64,000 bases of DNA, from the NCBI GenBank assembly GCA_002189035.1, contig NEEC01000127.1, positions 1-64,000 of the forward strand. Reading direction: 5' to 3'. The DNA is from Utricularia gibba. Its lineage: Eukaryota; Streptophyta; Magnoliopsida; Lamiales; Lentibulariaceae. How positions within the stretch are numbered: position 1 is the stretch's first letter; each line of letters begins with the position of its first letter. The notes beneath the pieces are model-generated. The model was not told the DNA's origin, did not search any database, and worked only from the letters and a program-made list of their open reading frames with translations. The translations under genes were made by a program, and so were the position numbers. Positions 1-11,300 of this stretch are shown here, one piece after another.

Positions 1-380
1 AAGTGGCCACCACGTTCGCGACGATGCGACTTGAACACCAAAATCGACGCGATTGCGATTTTCGGCTTGCAAAACATCTGCGTTTTTTTGGTGATGTGAA
101 ATATGGGTTTTCGAGGCGATCTTTGCACATGCTTAGGGTGTGTCCCTACCGAAGCCTCATGGTTTCCTCGCACACCGCGGCATCTCGTCGATATCCTGAA
201 GACCGTGATGAGTCACGCTGCCCGGAATACCGTTTCGAAGCTCGTTCCGAGCCGGTCATCTTTCCGTGTTGAAAGCTTCTTCGTCCGAGGATGCATCAGA
301 GCTCGAATTATCGCCTTCTATTAGCCTTCAGATGCGCCACAAAGTGGCCACCACGTTCGCGACGATGCGACTTGAACACC

Positions 381-453
381 AAAATCGACGCGATTGTGAT
401 TTTCGGCTTGCAAAACATCTGCGTTTTTTCGGGTGATGTGAAATATGGGTTTT
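381..453 (+). other. A/T-tract cluster of the monomer (shown in the reference copy)
   Basis: All runs of four or more A or T in the unit lie in this 73-bp part: A4 at 381-384, T4 at 400-403, A4 at 412-415, T6 at 424-429 and T4 at 450-453. The other 270 bp have runs of three at most. Centres are about 19, 12, 13 and 25 bp apart, only loosely near helical phasing. Such clusters can bend DNA or position nucleosomes; whether this one does is inference. Confidence 0.6.
424..429 (+). other. Length-variable T tract of the monomer
   Basis: The tract after CTGCG is T6 here. Across the array it is T5 (1,798; 5,037; 39,372), T7 (12,560; 56,180; 60,305) or T8 (62,370), and absent in unit 62976. It is followed by CGGG or GGG. 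It is the most indel-prone site in the unit, as expected for replication slippage and also for long-read consensus error. Confidence 0.85.
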
Positions 454-548
454 CGAGGCGATCTTTGCACATGCTTAGGGTGTGTCCCTACCGAAGCCTC
501 ATGGTTTCCTCGCACACCGTTCGGCATCTCGTCGATATCCTGAAGACC

Positions 549-560
549 GTGATGAGTCAC
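549..560 (+). other. Dyad GTGATGAGTCAC with TGAGTCA core, one per unit
   Basis: GTGA and TCAC form a 4-bp inverted repeat around TGAG. The element contains TGAGTCA, the core recognised by AP-1/GCN4-type bZIP proteins in eukaryotes. It is almost invariant, even in copies damaged elsewhere (for example 47,026-47,040 and 47,960-47,967 are only partly altered). A 7-bp match can arise by chance, so binding is not claimed. Confidence 0.45.
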
Positions 561-585
561 GCTGCGCCCGGCATACCGTTTCGAA

Positions 586-598
586 GCTCGTTCCGAGC
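586..598 (+). other. Short inverted repeat GCTCGTTCCGAGC, one per unit
   Basis: A perfect 5-bp stem (GCTCG/CGAGC) encloses a 3-base loop TTC, directly after TTCGAA. It is kept in nearly all intact units. Short dyads are frequent in centromeric satellites without CENP-B boxes. A structural role here is speculative. Confidence 0.4.
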
Positions 599-3500
599 CG
601 GTCATCTTCCGTGTTAAAGCTTCTTCGTCCGAGGATGCATCAGAGCTCGAATTATCGCCTTCTATTAGCCTTCAGATGCGCCACAAAGTGGCCACCACGT
701 TCGCGACGATGCGACTTGGAACACCAGAATCGACGCGATTGTGATTTTCGGCTTGCAAAACATCTGCGTTTTTTCGGGTGATGTGAAATATGGGTTTTCG
801 AGGCGATCTTTGCACATGCTTAGGGTGTGTCCTACCGAAGCCTCATGGTTTCCTCGCACACCGTTCGGCATCTCGTCGATATCCTGAAGACCGTGATGAG
901 TCACGCTGCGCCCGGAATACCGTTTCGAAGCTCGTTCCGAGCCGGTCATCTTCCGTGTTGAAAGCTTCTTCGTCCGAGGATGCATCAGAGCTCGAATTAT
1001 CGCCTTCTATTAGCCTTCAGATGCGCCACAAAGTGGCCACCACGTTCGCGACGATGCGACTTGAACACCAGAATCGACGCGATTGTGATTTTCGGCTTGC
1101 AAAACATCTGCGTTTTTTGGGTGATGTGAAATATGGGTTTTCGAGGCGATCTTTGCACATGCTTAGGTGTGTCCCTACCCGAAGCCTCATGGTTTCCTCG
1201 CACACCGTTCGGCATCTCGTCGATATCCTGAAGACCGTGATGAGTCACGCTGCGCCCGGCATACCGTTTCGAAGCTCGTTCCGAGCCGGTCATCTTCCGT
1301 GTTGAAAGCTTCTTCGTCCGAGGATGCATCAGAGCTCGAATTATCGCCTTCTATTAGCCTTCAGATGCGCCACAAAGTGGCCACCACGTTCGCGACGATG
1401 CGACTTGAACACCAAGAATCGACGATTGTGATTTTCGGCTTGCAAAACATCTGCGTTTTTTCGGGTGATGTGAAATATGGGTTTTCGAGGCGATCTTTGC
1501 ACATGCTTAGGGTGTGTCCTACCGAAGCCTCATGGTTTCCTCGCACACCGTTCGGCATCTCGTCGATATCCTGAAGACCGTGATGAGTCACGCTGCGCCC
1601 GGAATACCGTTTCGAAGCTCGTTCCGAGCCGGTCATCTTCCGTGTTTAAAGCTTCTTCGTCCGAGGATGCATCAGAGCTCGAATTATCGCCTTCTATTAG
1701 CCTTCAGATGCGCCACAAAGTGGCCACCACGTTCGCGACGATGCGACTTGAACACCAAATCGACGCGATTGTGATTTTCGGCTTGCAAAACATCTGCGTT
1801 TTTGGGTGATGTGAAATATGGGTTTTCGAGGCGATCTTTGCACATGCTTAGGGTGTGTCCCTACCCGAAGCCTCATGGTTTCCTCGCACACCGTCGGCAT
1901 CTCGTCGATATCCTGAAGACCGTGATGAGTCACGCTGCGCCCGGAATACCGTTTCGAAGCTCGTTCCGAGCCGGTCATCTTCCGTGTTAAAGCTTCTTCG
2001 TCCGAGGATGCATCAGAGCTCGAATTATCGCCTTCTATTAGCCTTCAGATGCCCACAAAGTGGCCACCACGTTCGCGACGATGCGACTTGAACACCAAAA
2101 TCGACGCGATTGTGATTTTCGGCTTGCAAAACATCTGCGTTTTTTCGGGTGATGTGAAATATGGGTTTTCGAGGCGATCTTTGCACATGCTTAGGGTGTG
2201 TCCTACCGAAGCCTCATGGTTTCCTCGCACACCGTTCGGCATCTCGTCGATATCCTGAAGACCGTGATGAGTCACGCTGCGCCCGGAATACCGTTTCGAA
2301 GCTCGTTCCGAGCCGGTCATCTTCCGTGTTTAAAGCTTCTTCGTCCGAGGATGCATCAGAGCTCGAATTATCGCCTTCTATTAGCCTTCAGATGCGCCAC
2401 AAAGTGGCCACCACGTTCGCGACGATGCGACTTGGAACACAAAATCGACCGATTGATTTTCGGCTTGCAAAACATCTGCGTTTTTTCGGGTGATGTGAAA
2501 TATGGGTTTTCGAGGCGATCTTTGCACATGCTTAGGTGTGTCCCTACCCGAAGCCTCATGGTTTCCTCGCACCGTTCGGCATCTCGTCGATATCCTGAAG
2601 ACCGTGATGAGTCACGCTGCGCCCGGCATACCGTTTCGAAGCTCGTTCCGAGCCGGTCATCTTCCGTGTTTGAAAGCTTCTTCGTCCGAGGATGCATCAG
2701 AGCTCGAATTATCGCCTTCTATTAGCCTTCAGATGTGCCACAAAGTGGCCACCACGTTCGCGACGATGCGACTTAACACCAAATCGACGCGATTGTGATT
2801 TTCGGCTTGCAAAACATCTGCGTTTTTTCGGGTGATGTGAAATATGGGTTTTCGAGGCGATCTTTGCACATGCTTAGGGTGTGTCCTACCGAAGCCTCAT
2901 GGTTTCCTCGCACACCGTTCGGCATCTCGTCGATATCCTGAAGACCGTGATGAGTCACGCTGCGCCCGGAATACCGTTTCGAAGCTCGTTCCGAGCCGGT
3001 CATCTTCCGTGTTTAAAGCTTCTTCGTCCGAGGATGCATCAGAGCTCGAATTATCGCCTTCTATTAGCCTTCAGATGCGCCACAAAGTGGCCACCACGTT
3101 CGCGACGATGCGACTTGAACACCAAATCGACGCGATTGTGATTTTCGGCTTGCAAAACATCTGCGTTTTTTCGGGTGATGTGAAATATGGGTTTTCGAGG
3201 CGATCTTTGCACATGCTTAGGGTGTGTCCTACCGAAGCCTCATGGTTTCCTCGCACACCGTTCGGCATCTCGTCGATATCCTGAAGACCGTGATGAGTCA
3301 CGCTGCGCCCGGCATACCGTTTCGAAGCTCGTTCCGAGCCGGTCATCTTCCGTGTTTAAAGCTTCTTCGTCCGAGGATGCATCAGAGCTCGAATTATCGC
3401 CTTCTATTAGCCTTCAGATGCCACAAAGTGGCCACCACGTTCGCGACGATGCGACTTGAACACCAAAATCGACGCGATTGTGATTTTCGGCTTGCAAAAC

Positions 3501-3756
3501 ATCTGCGTTTTTTCGGGTGATGTGAAATATGGGTTTCGAGGCGATCTTTGCACATGCTTAGGGTGTGTCCCTACCGAAGCCTCATGGTTTCCTCGCACAC
3601 CGTTCGGCATCTCGTCGATATCCTGAAGACCGTGATGAGTCACGCTGCGCCCGGAATACCGTTTCGAAGCTCGTTCCGAGCCGGTCATCTTCCGTGTTGA
3701 AAGCTTCTTCGTCCTCAGAGCTCGAATTATCGCCTTCTATTAGCCTTCAGATCACA

Positions 3757-3931
3757 AAGTGGCCACCACGTTCGCGACGATGCGACTTGAACACCAAATC
3801 GACCGATTGTGATTTTCGGCTTGCAAAACATCTGCATGTGAAATATGGGTTTTCGAGGCGATCTTTGCACATGCTTATTCAAGATGCATCAGAGCTCGTT
3901 ATCGCCTTCTATAGCCTTCAGATGTGCCACA
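3757..3931 (+). repeat. Half-length satellite unit (175 bp) with internal deletion
   Basis: This copy is about half the normal length. The T tract and following GGG are missing near 3834 (CATCTGCATGTGAAAT). After CATGCTTA at 3877 the sequence jumps over about 155 bp to GATGCATCAGAGCTC at 3883, with a 5-base filler TTCAA at 3878-3882. The unit just upstream also lost part of CCGAGGATGCA near 3714, and GCGC of GATGCGCCAC is reduced at 3751. Filler plus deletion looks like end joining after a break rather than clean unequal crossing-over. That reading is inference; an assembly error is the alternative. Confidence 0.85.
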
Positions 3932-4616
3932 AAGTGGCCACCACGTTCGCGACGATGCGACTTGAACACCAAAATCGACGCGATTGTGATTTTCGGCTTG
4001 CAAAACATCTGCGTTTTTTCGGGTGATGTGAAATATGGGTTTTCGAGGCGATCTTTGCACATGCTTAGGGTGTGTCCTACCGAAGCCTCATGGTTTCCTC
4101 GCACACCGTTCGGCATCTCGTCGATATCCTGAAGACCGTGATGAGTCACGCTGCGCCCGGCATACCGTTTCGAAGCTCGTTCCGAGCCGGTCATCTTCCG
4201 TGTTAAAGCTTCTTCGTCCGAGGATGCATCAGAGCTCGAATTATCGCCTTCTATTAGCCTTCAGATGCGCCACAAAGTGGCCACCACGTTCGCGACGATG
4301 CGACTTGTAACACCAGAATCGACGCGATTGATTTTCGGCTTGCAAAACATCTGCGTTTTTTCGGGTGATGTGAAAATATGGGTTTTCGAGGCGATCTTGC
4401 ACATGCTTAGGGTGTGTCCCTACCCGAAGCCTCATGGTTTCCTCGCACACCGTTCGGCATCTCGTCGATATCCTGAAAGACCGTGATGAGTCACGCTGCG
4501 CCCGGAATACCGTTTCGAAGCTCGTTCCGAGCCGGTCATCTTCCGTGTTGAAGCTTCTTCGTCGAGGATGCATCAGAGCTCGAATTATCGCCTTCTATTA
4601 GCCTTCAGATGCCACA

Positions 4617-7600
4617 AAGTGGCCACCACGTTCGCGACGATGCGACTTGAACAAATCGACGCGATTGTGATTTTCGGCTTGCAAAACATCTGCGTTTTTT
4701 CGGGTGATGTGAAATATGGGTTTTCGAGGCGATCTTTGCACATGCTTAGGGTGTGTCCTACCGAAGCCTCATGGTTTCCTCGCACACCGTTCGGCATCTC
4801 GTCGATATCCTGAAGACCGTGATGAGTCACGCTGCGCCCGGCATACCGTTTCGAAGCTCGTTCCGAGCCGGTCATCTTCCGTGTTGAAAGCTTCTTCGTC
4901 CGAGGATGCATCAGAGCTCGAATTATCGCCTTCTATTAGCCTTCAGATGTGCCACAAAGTGGCCACCACGTTCGCGACGATGCGACTTGAACACCAAATC
5001 GACGTGATTGGATTTTCGGCTTGCAAAACATCTGCGTTTTTGGGTGATGTGAAATATGGGTTTTCGAGGCGATCTTGCACATGCTTAGGGTGTTCCCTAC
5101 CCGAAGCCTCATGGTTTCCTCGCACACCGTTCGGCATCTCGTCGATATCCTGAAGACCGTGATGAGTCACGCTGCGCCCGGAATACCGTTTCGAAGCTCG
5201 TTCCGAGCCGGTCATCTTCCGTGTTGAAAGCTTCTTCGTCCGAGGATGCATCAGAGCTCGAATTATCGCCTTCTATTAGCCTTCAGATGCGCCACAAAGT
5301 GGCCCCACGTTCGCGACGATGCGACTTGAACACCAAATCGACGCGATTGTGATTTTCGGCTTGCAAAACATCTGCGTTTTTTCGGGTGATGTGAAATATG
5401 GGTTTTCGAGGCGATCTTTGCACATGCTTAGGGTGTGTCCTACGAAGCCTCATGGTTTCCTCGCACACCGTTCGGCATCTCGTCGATATCCTGAAGACCG
5501 TGATGAGTCACGCTGCGCCCGGAATACCGTTTCGAAGCTCGTTTCCGAGCCGGTCATCTTCCGTGTTTAAAGCTTCTTCGTCCGAGGATGCATCAGAGCT
5601 CGAATTATCGCCTTCTATTAGCCTTCAGATGCGCCACAAAGTGGCCACCACGTTCGCGACGATGCGACTTGTAACACCAAATCGACGCGATTGATTTTCG
5701 GCTTGCAAAACATCTGCGTTTTTTGGTGATGTGAAATATGGGTTTTCGAGGCGATCTTTGCACATGCTTAGGGTGTGTCCCTACCCGAAGCCTCATGGTT
5801 TCCTCGCACACCGTTCGGCATCTCGTCGATATCCTGAAGACCGTGATGAGTCACGCTGCGCCCGGAATACCGTTTCGAAGCTCGTTCCGAGCCGGTCATC
5901 TTCCGTGTTGAAAGCTTCTTCGTCCGAGGATGCATCAGAGCTCGAATTATCGCCTTCTATTAGCCTTCAGATGTGCCACAAAGTGGCCACCACGTTCGCG
6001 ACGATGCGACTTGAACACCAAATCGACGCGATTGTGATTTTCGGCTTGCAAAACATCTGCGTTTTTTCGGGTGATGTGAAATATGGGTTTTCGAGGCGAT
6101 CTTTGCACATGCTTAGGTGTGTCCCTACCGAAGCCTCATGGTTTCCTCGCACACCGTTCGGCATCTCGTCGATATCCTGAAGACCGTGATGAGTCACGCT
6201 GCGCCCGGAATACCGTTTCGAAGCTCGTTCCGAGCCGGTCATCTTCCGTGTTGAAAGCTTCTTCGTCCGAGGATGCATCAGAGCTCGAATTATCGCCTTC
6301 TATTAGCCTTCAGATGCGCCACAAAGTGGCCACCACGTTCGCGACGATGCGACTTGTAACACCAGAATCGACGCGATTGGATTTTCGGCTTGCAAAACAT
6401 CTGCGTTTTTTGGGTGATGTGAAATATGGGTTTTCGAGGCGATCTTTGCACATGCTTAGGGTGTGTCCCTACCGAAGCCTCATGGTTTCCTCGCACACCG
6501 TTCGGCATCTCGTCGATATCTGAAGACCGTGATGAGTCACGCTGCGCCCGGAATACCGTTTCGAAGCTCGTTCCGAGTCATCTTCCGTGTTGAAAGCTTC
6601 TTCGTCCGAGATGCATCAGAGCTCGAATTATCGCCTTCTATTAGCCTTCAGATGCGCCACAAAGTGGCCACCACGTTCGCGACGATGCGACTTGAACACC
6701 AAAATCGACGCGATTGTGATTTTCGGCTTGCAAAACATCTGCGTTTTTTCGGGTGATGTGAAATATGGGTTTTCGAGGCGATCTTTGCACATGCTTAGGG
6801 TGTGTCCTACCGAAGCCTCATGGTTTCCTCGCACACCGTTCGGCATCTCGTCGATATCCTGAAGACCGTGATGAGTCACGCTGCGCCCGGCATACCGTTT
6901 CGAAGCTCGTTCCGAGCCGGTCATCTTCCGTGTTGAAAGCTTCTTCGTCCGAGGATGCATCAGAGCTCGAATTATCGCCTTCTATTAGCCTTCAGATGCG
7001 CCACAAAGTGGCCACCACGTTCGCGACGATGCGACTTGAACACCAAAATCGACGCGATTGTGATTTTCGGCTTGCAAAACATCTGCGTTTTTTGGGTGAT
7101 GTGAAATATGGGTTTTCGAGGCGATCTTTGCACATGCTTAGGGTGTGTCCTACCCGAAGCCTCATGGTTTCCTCGCACACCGTTCGGCATCTCGTCGATA
7201 TCCTGAAGACCGTGATGAGTCACGCTGCGCCCGGAATACCGTTTCGAAGCTCGTTCCGAGCCGGTCATCTTCCGTGTTGAAAGCTTCTTCGTCCGAGGAT
7301 GCATCAGAGCTCGAATTATCGCCTCTATTAGCCTTCAGATGCGCCACAAAGTGGCCACCACGTTCGCGACGATGCGACTTGAACACCAGAATCGACGCGA
7401 TTGATTTTCGGCTTGCAAAACATCTGCGTTTTTTCGGGTGATGTGAAATATGGGTTTTCGAGGCGATCTTTGCACATGCTTAGGGTGTGTCCCTACCGAA
7501 GCCTCATGGTTTCCTCGCACACCGTTCGGCATCTCGTCGATATCCTGAAGACCGTGATGAGTCACGCTGCGCCCGGAATACCGTTTCGAAGCTCGTTCCG

Positions 7601-8373
7601 AGCCGGTCATCTTCCGTGTTAAAGCTTCTTCGTCCGAGGATGCATCAGAGCTCGAATTATCGCCTTCTATTAGCCTTCAGATGCGCCACAAAGTGGCCAC
7701 CACGTTCGCGACGATGCGACTTGAACACCAAATCGACGCGATTGATTTTCGGCTTGCAAAACATCTGCGTTTTTTGGGTGATGTGAAATATGGGTTTTCG
7801 AGGCGATCTTTGCACATGCTTAGGGTGTGTCCCTACCCGAAGCCTCATGGTTTCCTCGCACACCGTTCGGCATCTCGTCGATATCCTGAAGACCGTGATG
7901 AGTCACGCTGCGCCCGGAATACCGTTTCGAAGCTCGTTCCGAGCCGGTCATCTTCCGTGTTAAAGCTTCTTCGTCCGAGGATGCATCAGAGCTCGAATTA
8001 TCGCCTTCTATTAGCCTTCAGATGCGCCACAAAGTGGCCACCACGTTCGCGACGATGCGACTTGAACACCAAATCGACGCGATTGTGATTTTCGGCTTGC
8101 AAAACATCTGCGTTTTTTCGGGTGATGTGAAATATGGGTTTTCGAGGCGATCTTTGCACATGCTTAGGGTGTGTCCCTACCGAAGCCTCATGGTTTCCTC
8201 GCACACCGTTCGGCATCTCGTCGATATCCTGAAGACCGTGATGAGTCACGCTGCGCCCGGCATACCGTTTCGAAGCTCGTTCCGAGCCGGTCATCTTCCG
8301 TGTTTGAAAGCTTCTTCGTCCGATGCATCAGAGCTCGAATTATCGCCTTCTATTAGCCTTCAGATGTGCCACA
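4617..8373. repeat. Two-unit (about 686 bp) alternating higher-order segment
   Basis: Eleven consecutive units alternate strictly between T6CGGG after CTGCG (starts 4617, 5297, 5981, 6662, 7349, 8032) and a form lacking that C (4957, 5639, 6324, 7006, 7691). The C-less units mostly also carry CTACCCGAAG further on, whereas the C-containing units carry CTACCGAAG or CTACGAAG. The two markers are about 65 bp apart and co-vary, so the alternation is unlikely to be random sequencing noise. The pattern breaks at 8374 and partly resumes at 8719-9735. Amplification of a two-unit block is the simplest explanation (inference). Confidence 0.6.
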
Positions 8374-11300
8374 AAGTGGCCACCACGTTCGCGACGATGC
8401 GACTTGAACACCAAATCGACGCGATTGTGATTTTCGGCTTGCAAAACATCTGCGTTTTTTCGGGTGATGTGAAATATGGGTTTTCGAGGCGATCTTTGCA
8501 CATGCTTAGGGTGTGTCCCTACCCGAAGCCTCATGGTTTCCTCGCACACCGTTCGGCATCTCGTCGATATCCTGAAGACCGTGATGAGTCACGCTGCGCC
8601 CGGAATACCGTTTCGAAGCTCGTTCCGAGCCGGTCATCTTCCGTGTTGAAAGCTTCTTCGTCCGAGGATGCATCAGAGCTCGAATTATCGCCTTCTATTA
8701 GCCTTCAGATGCGCCACAAAGTGGCCACCACGTTCGCGACGATGCGACTTGAACACCAAAATCGACGATTGTGATTTTCGGCTTGCAAAACATCTGCGTT
8801 TTTTGGGTGATGTGAAATATGGGTTTTCGAGGCGATCTTTGCACATGCTTAGGGTGTGTCCCTACCCGAAGCCTCATGGTTTCGCACACCGTTCGGCATC
8901 TCGTCGATATCCTGAAGACCGTGATGAGTCACGCTGCGCCCGGAATACCGTTTCGAAGCTCGTTCCGAGCCGGTCATCTTCCGTGTTGAAAGCTTCTTCG
9001 TCCGAGGATGCATCAGAGCTCGAATTATCGCCTTCTATTAGCCTTCAGATGCGCCACAAAGTGGCCACCACGTTCGCGACGATGCGACTTGAACACCAGA
9101 ATCGACGCGATTGTGATTTTCGGCTTGCAAAACATCTGCGTTTTTTCGGGTGATGTGAAATATGGGTTTTCGAGGCGATCTTTGCACATGCTTAGGGTGT
9201 GCGAAGCCTCATGGTTTCCTCGCACACCGTTCGGCATCTCGTCGATATCCTGAAGACCGTGATGAGTCACGCTGCGCCCGGAATACCGTTTCGAAGCTCG
9301 TTCCGAGCCGGTCATCTTCCGTGTTTAAAGCTTCTTCGTCCGAGGATGCATCAGAGCTCGAATTATCGCCTTCTATTAGCCTTCAGATGCGCCACAAAGT
9401 GGCCACCACGTTCGCGACGATGCGACTTGAACACCAAAATCGACGCGATTGATTTTCGGCTTGCAAAACATCTGCGTTTTTTGGTGATGTGAAATATGGG
9501 TTTTCGAGGATCTTTGCACATGCTTAGGTGTGTCCCTACCGAAGCCTCATGGTTTCCTCGCACACCGTTCGGCATCTCGTCGATATCCTGAAGACCGTGA
9601 TGAGTCACGCTGCGCCCGGAATACCGTTTCGAAGCTCGTTCCGAGCCGGTCATCTTCCGTGTTGAAAGCTTCTTCGTCCGAGGATGCATCAGAGCTCGAA
9701 TTATCGCCTTCTATTAGCCTTCAGATGCGCCACAAAGTGGCCACCACGTTCGCGACGATGCGACTTGAACACCAGAATCGACGCGATTGTGATTTTCGGC
9801 TTGCAAAACATCTGCGTTTTTTCGGTGATGTGAAATATGGGTTTTCGAGGCGATCTTTGCACATGCTTAGGGTGTGTCCTACCGAAGCCTCATGGTTTCC
9901 TCGCACACCGTTCGGCATCTCGTCGATATCCTGAAGACCGTGATGAGTCACGCTGCGCCCGGAATACCGTTTCGAAGCTCGTTCCGAGCCGGTCATCTTC
10001 CGTGTTTTAAAGCTTCTTCGTCCGAGGATGCATCAGAGCTCGAATTATCGCCTTCTATTAGCCTTCAGATGCGCCAAAGTGGCCACCACGTTCGCGACGA
10101 GCGACTTGGAACACCAAAATCGACCGATTGTAATTTTCGGCTTGCAAAACATCTGCGTTTTTTCGGGTGATGTGAAATATGGGTTTTCGAGGCGATCTTT
10201 GCACATGCTTAGGGTGTGTCCCTACCGAAGCCTCATGGTTTCCTCGCACACCGTTCGGCATCTCGTCGATATCCTGAAGACCGTGATGAGTCACGCTGCG
10301 CCCGGCATACCGTTTCGAAGCTCGTTCCGAGCCGGTCATCTTCCGTGTTGAAAGCTTCTTCGTCCGAGGATGCATCAGAGCTCGAATTATCGCCTTATAT
10401 TAGCCTTCAGATGCGCCACAAAGTGGCCACCACGTTCGCGACGATGCGACTTGAACACCAAATCGACGCGATTGTGATTTTCGGCTTGCAAAACATCTGC
10501 GTTTTTTGGGTGATGTGAAATATGGGTTTTCGAGGCGATCTTTGCACATGCTTAGGGTGTGTCCCTACCCGAAGCCTCATGGTTTCCTCGCACACCGTTC
10601 GGCATCTCGTCGATATCCTGAAGACCGTGATGAGTCACGCTGCGCCCGGAATACCGTTTCGAAGCTCGTTCCGAGCCGGTCATCTTCCGTGTTGAAAGCT
10701 TCTTCGTCCAGGATGCATCAGAGCTCGAATTATCGCCTTCTATTAGCCTTCAGATGCGCCACAAAGTGGCCACACGTTCGCGACGATGCGACTTGAACAC
10801 CAAAATCGACGCGATTGTGATTTTCGGCTTGCAAAACATCTGCGTTTTTTGGTGATGTGAAATATGGGTTTTCGAGGCGATCTTTGCACATGCTTAGGGT
10901 GTGTCCTACCGAAGCCTCATGGTTTCCTCGCACACCGTTCGGCATCTCGTCGATATCCTGAAGACCGTGATGAGTCACGCTGCGCCCGGCATACCGTTTC
11001 GAAGCTCGTTCCGAGCCGGTCATCTTCCGTGTTAAAGCTTCTTCGTCCGAGGATGCATCAGAGCTCGAATTATCGCCTTCTATTAGCCTTCAGATGCGCC
11101 ACAAAGTGGCCACCACGTTCGCGACGATGCGACTTGAACACCAAAATCGACGCGATTGTGATTTTCGGCTTGCAAAACATCTGCGTTTTTTCGGGTGATG
11201 TGAAATATGGGTTTTCGAGGCGATCTTTGCACATGCTTAGGGTGTGTCCTACGAAGCCTCATGGTTTCCTCGCACACCGTTCGGCATCTCGTCGATATCC

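Larger units (their letters stand above)
342..685 (+). repeat. Representative satellite monomer (344 bp)
   Basis: This copy is close to the array-wide majority and serves as reference. Landmarks in order: TGGCCA at 345-350, TCGCGA at 357-362, a run of A/T tracts at 381-453, the T6 tract at 424-429, CTTAGGG at 475-481, GATATC at 534-539, the dyad GTGATGAGTCAC at 549-560, TTCGAA at 580-585, the hairpin GCTCGTTCCGAGC at 586-598, AAGCTT at 617-622, ATGCAT at 635-640, GAGCTC at 643-648, and GATGCGCCACA at the end. G+C is about 51% and there are about 33 CpG dinucleotides by hand count. The two halves do not align visibly, so the unit is not an obvious dimer of a 171-bp repeat. No Pol III box, coding frame or CENP-B box was recognised. 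Confidence 0.9.

Noticed and set aside
475-482. TTAGGGTG once per unit as a telomere-like repeat
   Set aside because: It is a single copy per 343 bp, not a tandem TTAGGG run, and is often reduced to TTAGGTG.
342-685. CENP-B box (TTCGNNNNANNCGGG) in the unit
   Set aside because: The best candidates (TTCGGGTGATGTGAA and TTCGTCCGAGGATGC) match only the first TTCG, the central A and one of the last four required bases. The reverse strand gives nothing better.
342-685. Unit as a recent dimer of an about 171-bp monomer
   Set aside because: Comparing the first and second halves by eye shows no continuous similarity, only short shared words such as GATGC and CGAGG.
342-685. High number of 6-bp palindromic sites (TGGCCA, TCGCGA, GATATC, TTCGAA, AAGCTT, ATGCAT, GAGCTC) as a special property
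   Set aside because: About 5 such palindromes are expected by chance in 343 bp, so seven is unremarkable.
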